Positions 7,730 to 15,423 of a DNA stretch of 27,024 nucleotides are shown here, in pieces. A model generated the notes under the pieces. The model saw only the letters and a list, made by a program, of their open reading frames with translations. It searched no databases and was not told the origin of the DNA. Position numbers and translations under genes: made by a program. Source of the stretch: Bacteroides sp. UBA1773 (GTDB taxonomy: Bacteria; Bacteroidota; Bacteroidia; Bacteroidales; Bacteroidaceae); NCBI GenBank assembly GCA_002315285.1, contig DCGR01000002.1:1-27024 (forward strand), written 5' to 3'. Position 1 is the stretch's first letter, and every line of letters begins with the position of its first letter.

Positions 7730-9778
7730 TCAATACAATTTGTCCGTTATGCGCAGCACATGTTTGCTGTTGTCTATCTCGATTTTTCCTAATCGGCCAA
7801 GCACTGACTGTCCGAGCAGGAGAGGTGCCTTCTGGTTTTGTACAACCGAAGCTTTCACGTTCGAAAGCTCAAGGCCTGCGAAATCCACTTTCTTCAGGTT
7901 TATGACGGTACCTACATTCACGTTTCCGGTGGCATCGTAGAAATAAGTGTTTCCAATCACGTCATTCTTGCTCAGGTAGTCATTCTTCATCATGAAGGTT
8001 GCCTCTATCTGCGACAAGGACACGTCGCTGGCTCCGGTGTCGAAGATGAAATAGAGAGGAAGCCCATTGATCGTACACTTCACATTGCACAAGCCGTTGT
8101 CGCTTCCTTTGGTAAAGGGAACCTCTACTGTCTTGTCCATTCCTGGCTGTCGGTTTGGAGTCTTCGTGTGGGGAGATTGTTCTTTTGCCCTATCGCCATA
8201 CTTTTGAATCAAGGTCTTGAATTCCTGCATGTCGCGCAGTACGTCCAGGTCGTCGTCGTTGGAGATGTGAGCAAACCGCTTGAATCCCATGGACAATGCT
8301 TTCTCCAAATACTGTAGGGCATCGGTTTTCCTGCCCATTCGTGCATACAGACAGGCTGCATTGTGGTAATTGCCCATGTCGGCAGGCTCTCTTGCAATGA
8401 TGCTGTCCATCATCTCGATAGCCTTGTGGTCGTTGCCCAATTCCTTGTAGGCAAATTGGATGTTATCGTAGTTCTTCGACTCATTTTCAAGAGCGATTAC
8501 TTTCTCATAGTCCTCCTTGGCAAGCTCGTCATTCCCTTGTAACTTATACATGTCGGCCCGGGAGATGTAGGCATAGACTTGCTTAGGATTAAGGGTAATG
8601 GAAAGGCTCATGTCGTTTATCGCTCCATCGATGTCCCTGCTGTTTTCCTTGAACCATCCACGACGGTAGTATCCAAATGCATGGTCAGGATATTTGGCAA
8701 GTATCGAGTCCCATTGTGCTATCGCCTCCTTGGACTGCCCCATTTCATAAAGGGTGTTTGCCTTTTTTGTCAGCAGCGAAAGGTTTTCGGGATCCATGTT
8801 CAGGCCATTCTCGATGGTTTGCATGCAATTTTCGTATTGGTAATCTTCCCAATAGCATTCGGCAATGCGTTCAAGGAAAGTCAATGAGTTGTCGCGGCGG
8901 ACAGCTTCTTCGTAGAAGTTGATGGCTTGTTGGTAGCATTTCCTGCTTTCATGGATAGTACCATTGTAATAGGGCCACTTCGCTTCGTTTGTTTCCTTGG
9001 CAGCTTGTATCTGGAGTTTTGCCTTCAACTGCGTGAATGGGGCATCGTCCAATTGTTGCATCAGATAGAAAGCTTTGGAATTGCCATCTATCTTGAGTGC
9101 CGTCGTGATGTCATCGGTAGCTTTGTCCCAGTCTTTCTTGCCGAGATGACTTTCTGCACGGAAAGCAAAAGCGTAAGAGTAGGTTGGGTGTAGTTTTGTT
9201 ACATGGTCGAACTGCCTTATAGCTTCGTCCCAAAGCTGCTGCGCGTTGCGGTTTCGTCCGATACCCATATAACCCATCACTCCTCCTTGGTCGAGTTTGA
9301 TGAGTTGATTGTAGTCCGCATCAGCCAGGTCGTATTTGGCTTGTTCGTAATAGATTTGAGCCCGTTCCTCGTAAGCATTGTCATCTGTTGGATTAGCCTT
9401 GATGGACAGTGCATAGTCATTCATCGCATGGATTGTGTCTTGCAACGACAGATGGACTTCTGCCCGGACATTGTGAGCTGTAGCCAAGAATTCCACATCC
9501 TTTTTCGGGAGGTTTTGCAATGCGAGGTTGGCCGCAGTCAAGGCACGCCCATATTCTTCCTGACTGTGACGAATCAAGGCAATCCAGGTGAAGGCATAGC
9601 CGTTTTTCGGATTATCCTTGATTTCCTTATTGAAATATTCCAACGCTTCTGTCGTGTTTTCCTTTTCAAGGGCTTCCATTCCCCTTTGGTAATTATAGGA
9701 TGTAGGGCGCTGTGGTTGGTCCTGTGGGAAAACACTTGCCATGATGTGGCAAAGTAAAGTGAGCAAAAAGAGTCGCAT
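7730..9778 (-). CDS. Exported TPR protein with C-terminal retropepsin-like aspartic protease domain
   Basis: A 682-residue protein. The N-terminus (MRLFLLTLLCHIMASVF) is a signal peptide. Residues from about 28 to 530 are a run of tetratricopeptide repeats, seen as repeated patterns such as GMEALEKENTTEALEYFNKE, AYEERAQIYYEQAKYDLADA and YAYISRADMYKLQGNDELAK. After a short Pro/Gln-rich linker (about 535-550) comes a roughly 130-residue clan AA aspartic protease domain. It has FDTGAS with catalytic Asp580 and a later hydrophobic strand, PLLLGQSVLGRLG, typical of bacterial retropepsin-like domains. Such domains act as homodimers, with one Asp from each chain. The export signal places it in the periplasm. 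It sits 51 bases after a small membrane protein gene and 50 bases before the coiled-coil membrane protein gene. Natural substrates are unknown. Confidence 0.85.
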   Translation of the reverse strand: MRLFLLTLLCHIMASVFPQDQPQRPTSYNYQRGMEALEKENTTEALEYFNKEIKDNPKNGYAFTWIALIRHSQEEYGRALTAANLALQNLPKKDVEFLATAHNVRAEVHLSLQDTIHAMNDYALSIKANPTDDNAYEERAQIYYEQAKYDLADADYNQLIKLDQGGVMGYMGIGRNRNAQQLWDEAIRQFDHVTKLHPTYSYAFAFRAESHLGKKDWDKATDDITTALKIDGNSKAFYLMQQLDDAPFTQLKAKLQIQAAKETNEAKWPYYNGTIHESRKCYQQAINFYEEAVRRDNSLTFLERIAECYWEDYQYENCMQTIENGLNMDPENLSLLTKKANTLYEMGQSKEAIAQWDSILAKYPDHAFGYYRRGWFKENSRDIDGAINDMSLSITLNPKQVYAYISRADMYKLQGNDELAKEDYEKVIALENESKNYDNIQFAYKELGNDHKAIEMMDSIIAREPADMGNYHNAACLYARMGRKTDALQYLEKALSMGFKRFAHISNDDDLDVLRDMQEFKTLIQKYGDRAKEQSPHTKTPNRQPGMDKTVEVPFTKGSDNGLCNVKCTINGLPLYFIFDTGASDVSLSQIEATFMMKNDYLSKNDVIGNTYFYDATGNVNVGTVINLKKVDFAGLELSNVKASVVQNQKAPLLLGQSVLGRLGKIEIDNSKHVLRITDKLY

Positions 9779-9829
9779 GATTTTTTGGTTGACAACTTAT
9801 GGATGATTCATACAATGTGTCCAATGAGC

Positions 9830-10096
9830 CTATAGGGTGGTATACCGTTCTGCCAATTCTTCTATGGAATTGGCGATACGCGGTATGTTCAGCATGGTTG
9901 CCACCATTACGCATGAGAGAACCAGCACACACAGGATGAGACTGAAAATGGTGAAGGCATTCTTTCCCGCTGCTGTCGGGAATATGTCCAGATTGCACAC
10001 CATGTCGAATACTCCGAGAATACCAATCAGAGTCATAAGGCACAACATGATGACACCTGCCTTTGTCACTGTTTTTTCAATCTTCTTTGTTTTCAT
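9830..10096 (-). CDS. Small two-helix membrane protein, unknown function
   Basis: An 88-residue protein with a basic N-terminus (MKTKKIEKTVTK) and two hydrophobic helices at about 13-35 and 46-69, joined by a short loop containing DIFPTAAGKN. The C-terminal tail is amphipathic (NSIEELAERYTTL). It is the first gene downstream of a terminator and a good -7 promoter box, so it opens the transcription unit that continues into the TPR-protease gene. I do not recognise a family. Confidence 0.65.
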   Translation of the reverse strand: MKTKKIEKTVTKAGVIMLCLMTLIGILGVFDMVCNLDIFPTAAGKNAFTIFSLILCVLVLSCVMVATMLNIPRIANSIEELAERYTTL

Positions 10097-10177
10097 TTTC
10101 CTTGATTTTTAGTACTACAATGATGCCTTTTCGTCTCACGGAGAGCCTTCAAAACACTACAACCGTTGAGTGTAGCG

Positions 10178-10185
10178 CAAAGGTA
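10178..10185 (-). promoter_or_regulatory. -7 promoter box for the 10096-5588 operon
   Basis: On the - strand this reads TACCTTTG, an exact match to the Bacteroidota TAnnTTTG -7 element. It lies 82 bases upstream of the 88-residue protein's start and downstream of a terminator. The upstream T-rich stretch contains TTTTG, but its spacing from the box is about 24 bases rather than the usual 19-21. Confidence 0.65.
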
Positions 10186-10200
10186 CAAACAGATATTCTC

Positions 10201-10239
10201 ATAAAAACGCAAAACAGTTTCCACAAGGCTTGTGGAAAC
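10201..10239 (-). terminator. Rho-independent terminator after the 227-residue protein gene
   Basis: A perfect 10-bp stem GTTTCCACAA/TTGTGGAAAC (10217-10239) with a 3-base loop is followed on the - strand by TGTTTTGCGTTTTTAT. It lies about 70 bases after the stop at 10309 and separates the flippase unit from the next promoter. Confidence 0.85.
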
Positions 10240-10308
10240 TTCATTTTCATGTCAGGGTTTGGCAGTGAAGAGCCTTCCTCCTAAGGGCGAAAACAGATAA
10301 CCAGCCAA

Positions 10309-10992
10309 TTACATATCGATGGCCTGATAGATTTTTGTCGGGAACCGTTCCATCTGCTCCTTGATGGGTATTTCCGAGTCGGGGTCTATTTCATGATAAC
10401 GGTGTTCGCTTCCCCATATACCCGATTCCTTGTCATCTGAAAGAAAGATTGAATGCCAAAGGAATCCATGCTTGAATACGGAAAAATCCTGGGGATAGAG
10501 CATGCCTTCCTTGATGTCCTCGTAGTCCGCCTTGACAATGTTCAGGCCATACCAGTATTGCCATCTCTCAATCCAATCGGCATTGTCATCGAAGAATCGG
10601 TGTAGCTTTTCGTTGTATTCGGTTTCCACATACACAAGCTGATTGGTTTGAAGATACAGTTTCCTTTTTTCGAAGAAAAGGAATTTGCCATCCTTTTGTG
10701 GCGCGACGTGATTTCCTGCCACCAAGGGAATTTCCCTGTTCTCGATTTTCTCTTTCAGGGCTTTTTGAGCTTGCTCTTCTTTGGTTGTCCACACCTTGTC
10801 TGTTGGGTCGTAGAATTTCCCTTTTCTTTTTCTGTCGATGTAGTGCCACACCTTTTCAAAAAGAAGGACAAGTGGGACAAAAAGTAGGAAGGGTGATGCG
10901 ATGACGTACACAATTGACAAGAAGATGTAGGTGTTTCCTTCTGCCACCCATTCCATTATCTTGCACAGGCGTTCCAGCGTTTCCAGTTTCAT
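10309..10992 (-). CDS. Membrane-anchored protein of unknown function (227 aa), related to its upstream neighbour
   Basis: The N-terminal part has one or two close hydrophobic segments (FLSIVYVIASPFLLFVPLVL), then a basic stretch (YIDRKRKGKF), a helical linker and a soluble domain. The soluble part has QLVYVETEYNEK and later VFKHGFLWHSIFLSDD. The neighbouring 423-residue protein has EIFYIENEYDEE and then NFEHGLKSSFLLD at similar spacing, so the two probably share a domain. I chose ATG 10992 because it overlaps the upstream stop as ATGA (10989-10992) and follows a purine-rich GGAAAAGGAG sequence; an upstream start at 11007 would add only five residues. No known family is recognised. Confidence 0.7.
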   Translation of the reverse strand: MKLETLERLCKIMEWVAEGNTYIFLSIVYVIASPFLLFVPLVLLFEKVWHYIDRKRKGKFYDPTDKVWTTKEEQAQKALKEKIENREIPLVAGNHVAPQKDGKFLFFEKRKLYLQTNQLVYVETEYNEKLHRFFDDNADWIERWQYWYGLNIVKADYEDIKEGMLYPQDFSVFKHGFLWHSIFLSDDKESGIWGSEHRYHEIDPDSEIPIKEQMERFPTKIYQAIDM

Positions 10993-12260
10993 GGCTCCTT
11001 TTCCCAAACGACAAGGTTGCGTGGAATGGAAATCAGTTTCTCCGAGGCACGAAACCCTTGGATGTAATAATTACAGGCGATGCTATCGTGAAAACGCAAG
11101 ATGAAGGCTTCCTTGATGCGTGTGCATTTCTCGTTGATGGAATTGTTGCATGGATCCGTCAGGTTCATGATGTTGGGGCTTATCTGTGGAGTGAACCCTG
11201 ATCTCATTTTTTCATCGATGTCGTTTTTCCTTGCCCTTATGGCACGGTATATTATCTCAAGTTCGGTTTGGTAGTCGGGTAGGTCTTTGAAGTGTATGCC
11301 TTTCTCATGTCGCAGGAATAAGATGAAGACAGCTTTTATGATAGGCTCCATGTATATCTTCATATTGTCGAAATCGTTCAGGATGATTGTGAAATCCCAG
11401 GCTATGGTTATCCGGCTCAATTTGGGACAAGGCTTCACGTATTGTGCTATGATGGCTTCGCTAATGCCTTTAAGCCTGACGGTCTGCAGTTTCTCTTGCA
11501 CTTCCAGCAGGATTTTTTCCATTTCCGCATTGAAATTTTCATCGGCGGTGCCTTCGCTCGGGATGCGCGCCGCTTGGAAATACAACCGATTCCAACTCTT
11601 GAGTGTGCCTAATTCTGGCAGCATTTCGTCTAAGACCTCCTTGGGGTGCATCCTGGCTTCGGCACCATCGAAGGAGATGAAGTCGAATGAGTAGGTTGAC
11701 TTGTTGATGTGGTACCCTATGGTTGAATCGTTGTACCAGCAAAATCCGTTGGGTACCTTGGAACGGTTCTCGGGATATACCATGTAATCGAGCAGGAAAC
11801 TGCTTTTCAGGCCATGCTCGAAATTGTCGTTGTCGATGGGGGTGGCTTTGGGGTTGGCTGTGCGATATGCCACCATTGCTTCTGCCATTTCCCTTGTGAC
11901 GCGGATGTATGGCAGATAGATGAAAGTATAGCCTTTGGAGGCACACATATCCTTGATCAGATCGAAGTTTTCCTCGATGAAAAGGTTCGCCTCTTCGTCG
12001 TATTCATTTTCTATGTAGAAAATCTCCTTGACTTCCGGGTCGAAAGGAATGTTGAATACTCTTAGTCCACAATGCTCTATCTTATAAGTCGGATGCCATG
12101 GGCGATGCCCGTCATGGTAATCGCTGTCAAGGTGGTATTCCTTTTCTTTGTTCCTTTTGTTGCTTGCCTTGTTTTCAAGCCAGTTTTTCGCCAAAGCGAA
12201 CAAGACAAAATACGCGGTGAATGCTACGACAATGATAATGATTATAATTGTGGTGATCAT
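10989..12260 (-). CDS. Membrane-anchored protein of unknown function (423 aa)
   Basis: An Ile-rich N-terminal transmembrane helix (about 2-24) is followed by a basic and then acidic segment (KASNKRNKEKEYHLDSDYHD) and a large soluble domain. Residues 79-160 (IFYIENEYDEE to NFEHGLKSSFLL) resemble the smaller protein encoded next. The C-terminal 200 residues are mixed alpha/beta with several Trp, His and Cys, and no motif I can assign. The start is 6 bases after the flippase stop, and the stop overlaps the next start, so the three genes are one transcription unit. Function is not recognisable; association with export of a surface polysaccharide is inferred from the neighbour only. Confidence 0.7.
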   Translation of the reverse strand: MITTIIIIIIVVAFTAYFVLFALAKNWLENKASNKRNKEKEYHLDSDYHDGHRPWHPTYKIEHCGLRVFNIPFDPEVKEIFYIENEYDEEANLFIEENFDLIKDMCASKGYTFIYLPYIRVTREMAEAMVAYRTANPKATPIDNDNFEHGLKSSFLLDYMVYPENRSKVPNGFCWYNDSTIGYHINKSTYSFDFISFDGAEARMHPKEVLDEMLPELGTLKSWNRLYFQAARIPSEGTADENFNAEMEKILLEVQEKLQTVRLKGISEAIIAQYVKPCPKLSRITIAWDFTIILNDFDNMKIYMEPIIKAVFILFLRHEKGIHFKDLPDYQTELEIIYRAIRARKNDIDEKMRSGFTPQISPNIMNLTDPCNNSINEKCTRIKEAFILRFHDSIACNYYIQGFRASEKLISIPRNLVVWEKEP

Positions 12261-12266
12261 ATCGAA

Positions 12267-13778
12267 TCAAATGTTTTTCCGGTTTGAAAACAGTTTGGTG
12301 AGGTGCAGCGTTTGTCCGATGACTTTGGTCACCTCGTTTGAGATGTTCAGCTTGTAAACGAGTAGAAGTCCGGAACATCCAATGAGGAGTGTACGGATAG
12401 ACAAGTCAAGCCATGGTGAACGTGAGGTAAGCGAAGGAATGAACAGGTTTATCCCCCATAGGATTATCAGCAGTAGTATGAGGATGAGGGTGTTGCGAGT
12501 GAAGGGATTGCCATGCACTTTCCGTTGAACGATGAATTGCTGATAACTGTAGCTGATGACACAGGTGATGAGTGAGGCGAAGGCTGCGCCAGAGATTCCC
12601 ATTCGTGGTATGAAGTAAAGGTTGGTGACGATGGTGACGATGGTGAGGAATGCGGAAATGAATAGCGACCAATAGTAATATCTTGAAAACTGGATAAGCA
12701 CACCTCCGAACACTAAAGTGGTCGAGATGAGTTTTGACAGGCCGAGAAACAGAACCACATACCTCCCCTCGGCAAATGTCTCTCCGTTGGGGATGATGGC
12801 ATAGATGTTGTCCATGTTGACCCAGATGAGCAGGAAGATGAAGCCAGAGGCCATCAATTGGTGGAGAGAAACCTGTTGATAGAGCTGATTCGCTTTGTGG
12901 AAATCTCCATTCTTCAATGCTTCTGCTGCCAAGGGGGTTGAGATGGCTGAGATGGAACGCGATGGCATATCGATGATGTTAGCCATGTAAAAGGCAATGG
13001 TATAGACACCTGCACTATAGAGACCTTTCAGCGAGGAGAGCATGAAAATGTCGAGTTGCGATATGATGTTGCCCGTGACAACCGACAACAGAAGGAAACC
13101 GGAATATTTGAGGAACTTGTTCCTGAGCTCTTTGGTGATGAAGGATGAATCATGCTTTATGGAGAAGGGGGTTGTCCGGCTTACGTACATTGTGTCGGCA
13201 AGCATACACATGCCGTATGCCACCAACAGGGCTATCAACAGCGTGGAAAGACCGATGTAATGGAATGCGAAAAGCAAATAGGCTACAAGAAGCAGGATGC
13301 GAAGCAGTACCTCACGAACCCATTTGGGGAATGCTATCCGTAGATTGATGTTGGAGTAGGTTTCGAAGGCTTGCCAAAACGTGAGGATGAAAATGAGGGG
13401 AACAACCAGGTAGAAAAAGTCGGTGAAGGCTGCTGACTTGGCTGAGAAAAATCCTACAATTGGTGTCTTGCATAGGCAGTAGATGAGGGAAACCAATAGG
13501 GTGCCAATGAACGGAATGAGCAAATAGTAGAAGAGGAACCCATGGTTCTGGGTGCGTTCGTCCTTGAAGTAAGGGAAAAAACGCATTCCCGATGAGACGA
13601 TGCCCAACAAGGCGAATCCAGCACACAGGGTTCCTACTTCATAAAACACTTTGGTCAGTCCAATGACTTCAGGATCAAGGTACTTGGTGACGATGAAGAA
13701 TTGGGTGACAAAGCCTAAAGCAGCACCGATGTACGTATAGATTGTCCCTTTTATGGATTGGCGAATGATTACTCCCAT
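12267..13778 (-). CDS. MOP/MATE superfamily oligosaccharide flippase (Wzx-like)
   Basis: A 503-residue polytopic inner membrane protein with roughly 12-14 hydrophobic helices. The N-terminal signature (GTIYTYIGAALGFVTQFFI, YLDPEVIGL) is typical of bacterial polysaccharide-biosynthesis flippases. The duplicated helical bundle fits the family, and AGVYTIAFYMANIIDMPSR belongs to the conserved central part. Members move lipid-linked oligosaccharides across the cytoplasmic membrane for O-antigen, capsule or exopolysaccharide. There are no glycosyltransferases or polymerase next to it, which is unusual for an O-antigen cluster, so its cargo is open. It is the first gene of a three-gene unit and has a plausible promoter 27 bases upstream. 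Confidence 0.88.
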   Translation of the reverse strand: MGVIIRQSIKGTIYTYIGAALGFVTQFFIVTKYLDPEVIGLTKVFYEVGTLCAGFALLGIVSSGMRFFPYFKDERTQNHGFLFYYLLIPFIGTLLVSLIYCLCKTPIVGFFSAKSAAFTDFFYLVVPLIFILTFWQAFETYSNINLRIAFPKWVREVLLRILLLVAYLLFAFHYIGLSTLLIALLVAYGMCMLADTMYVSRTTPFSIKHDSSFITKELRNKFLKYSGFLLLSVVTGNIISQLDIFMLSSLKGLYSAGVYTIAFYMANIIDMPSRSISAISTPLAAEALKNGDFHKANQLYQQVSLHQLMASGFIFLLIWVNMDNIYAIIPNGETFAEGRYVVLFLGLSKLISTTLVFGGVLIQFSRYYYWSLFISAFLTIVTIVTNLYFIPRMGISGAAFASLITCVISYSYQQFIVQRKVHGNPFTRNTLILILLLIILWGINLFIPSLTSRSPWLDLSIRTLLIGCSGLLLVYKLNISNEVTKVIGQTLHLTKLFSNRKNI

Positions 13779-13804
13779 GATATGGCTGTTGTTCTAATGG
13801 ACTA

Positions 13805-13836
13805 CAAAATTATATCATTCCATTCAATTCGACAAG
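13805..13836 (-). promoter_or_regulatory. Promoter of the flippase operon
   Basis: On the - strand the -7 box is TAATTTTG (13805-13812), an exact TAnnTTTG match. CTTG (13833-13836) lies 20 bases upstream, one base off the -33 TTTG. The flippase start at 13778 is close downstream, giving a short leader. Confidence 0.6.
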
Positions 13837-13972
13837 AGCCGGACGCATATCATGGAGAAAAATGTCGGCCATCAGTTGTCTGTTTTCCCTTTCCTTCAGG
13901 GAAGATGGGAAGGGGGGTAGTCATTATGGTTTTGGCCTTGGTTGTCATCATTGTCATCTTTTCTGCGTTTTT

Positions 13973-14004
13973 TTTGTGAAATTCCATGGAATTGTGTATT
14001 TTCG
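13973..14004 (+). promoter_or_regulatory. Promoter of the peptidase-glpABC unit with an embedded palindrome
   Basis: TTTG (13973-13976) and TATTTTCG (13997-14004) are separated by exactly 20 bases, matching the Bacteroidota -33/-7 arrangement with one change in the -7 box. Between them lies a perfect 14-bp palindrome, AATTCCATGGAATT (13980-13993), a likely operator position. The peptidase start is 30 bases downstream. Confidence 0.65.
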
Positions 14005-14033
14005 TCACGAATTTGCATTAATTACATACAGGA

Positions 14034-15419
14034 ATGAAAAAGACCTTATTTTTAGTAGCCTTATGTGTAGGCTCCCTGTGCATACAGGCACAAACGAAGG
14101 ATGGTGGCATCAGCAGTGACATGATGAACCAAATCAGACAAGGGTACCAAGGAACAGCGGCACAGAAGGCTGTGAAAAATGCCTTGGCGCATACCGCACT
14201 GACGACCTTGGCCACGAGTGCCGACAATCTGAACGCCGTAGATGACCACTTCACCTATCGGGTACCTACGGTTGGCATCACGAACCAACGCAGTTCTGGA
14301 CGCTGTTGGTTGTTCTCGGGACTGAACGTCCTGCGCTCCAAGATGATCCAGAAGTATGATTTGGGACGGTTTGAGCTCTCGCAGAATTACTTGTCGTTTT
14401 ACGACTTGTTGGAGAAGTCGAACCTGTTTTTGCAAGGCATGATTGATACTCGTACAAAACCAATGGACGACCGCACGGTGGATTGGCTGTTTGCCAACCC
14501 CATTGGCGATGGAGGACAGTTTACGGGTGTGAGCAACCTTGTCACGAAATACGGCGTGGTGCCGAAGGAGATCATGCCGGAGACTTTCCAAAGCGAGAAC
14601 ACCACAGGCATGATGACCGTGCTGAAGATGAAACTTCGTGAGTTTGGCCTGGAGCTTCGCGACATGAAGGATGTGAAACAGCTGAAGGGTCGTAAGACAG
14701 CCATGCTTACGGAACTGTACCGTATTCTGGTGGAATGTCTGGGGGTCCCTCCAACGGAGTTCGACTATACGCTCTACAACAAGAAGGGTGAAGTGCTGAG
14801 TAGCAAGTCATATACGCCACAAGGCTTCTACCAGGAATATCTGGGCCTTGATCTGGAAAACAATTACGTCATGCTGATGAACGACCCGAGTCGTGCGTAT
14901 AACAAAGTGTATGAGATAGACTATGACCGCCATGTGTATGATGGCCAGAATTGGTTGTACGTGAATCTGCCGGTTGAACGTATCAAGGAAATGGCGATCG
15001 CTTCAATCAAGGACAACACTGCCCTTTATTTCAGTTGTGATGTGGGTAAGTTCCTTGACCGTGTAAAGGGCACCTGCGATTTGAAGAACATCGATTATGC
15101 CTCGTTGTTCGACACTCGGTTCCCGATGGACAAGAAGCAACGCATCCAGACTCATGCCAGCGGTTCAAGCCATGCCATGACCTTGATAGCCGTTGACATG
15201 GACAAGCAGGGAGCTACCACGAAATGGATGGTGGAGAACAGTTGGGGTGAGACCACGGGCTGGAAAGGGAACATCATCATGACCGACGAGTGGTTCAATG
15301 AATACATGTTCCGTCTGGTGGTGGAGAAGAAATACGTGCCTGCCGATGTGCTCGACCTGTTGAAGCAGGCTCCCACTTTGCTGCCAGCTTGGGATCCGAT
15401 GTTCATGCCAGAAGAATAG
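14034..15419 (+). CDS. Exported C1 cysteine aminopeptidase, bleomycin hydrolase/PepC-like
   Basis: A 461-residue papain-superfamily peptidase of the C1B (bleomycin hydrolase) group. The signal peptide is MKKTLFLVALCVGSLCIQAQ. The catalytic residues are all in place: Gln85 in TNQRSSGRCW, nucleophile Cys91, His380 in SGSSHAMTLIAVD, and Asn402 in VENSWGE. The FDYTLYNKKGEVLSSKSYTP region and the long middle insert match bleomycin hydrolases, which form hexameric rings and trim peptides from the amino end. Classical PepC is cytoplasmic, whereas this one carries an export signal, as do many Bacteroidota homologues. Its stop is 4 bases before glpA, so it is probably co-transcribed with glpABC. Confidence 0.9.
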   Translation: MKKTLFLVALCVGSLCIQAQTKDGGISSDMMNQIRQGYQGTAAQKAVKNALAHTALTTLATSADNLNAVDDHFTYRVPTVGITNQRSSGRCWLFSGLNVLRSKMIQKYDLGRFELSQNYLSFYDLLEKSNLFLQGMIDTRTKPMDDRTVDWLFANPIGDGGQFTGVSNLVTKYGVVPKEIMPETFQSENTTGMMTVLKMKLREFGLELRDMKDVKQLKGRKTAMLTELYRILVECLGVPPTEFDYTLYNKKGEVLSSKSYTPQGFYQEYLGLDLENNYVMLMNDPSRAYNKVYEIDYDRHVYDGQNWLYVNLPVERIKEMAIASIKDNTALYFSCDVGKFLDRVKGTCDLKNIDYASLFDTRFPMDKKQRIQTHASGSSHAMTLIAVDMDKQGATTKWMVENSWGETTGWKGNIIMTDEWFNEYMFRLVVEKKYVPADVLDLLKQAPTLLPAWDPMFMPEE

Positions 15420-15423
15420 CAAC

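Noticed and set aside
7730..8600. Frames on the + strand opposite the TPR-retropepsin gene
   Set aside because: They are antisense to a convincing domain-bearing gene and carry no motifs of their own.
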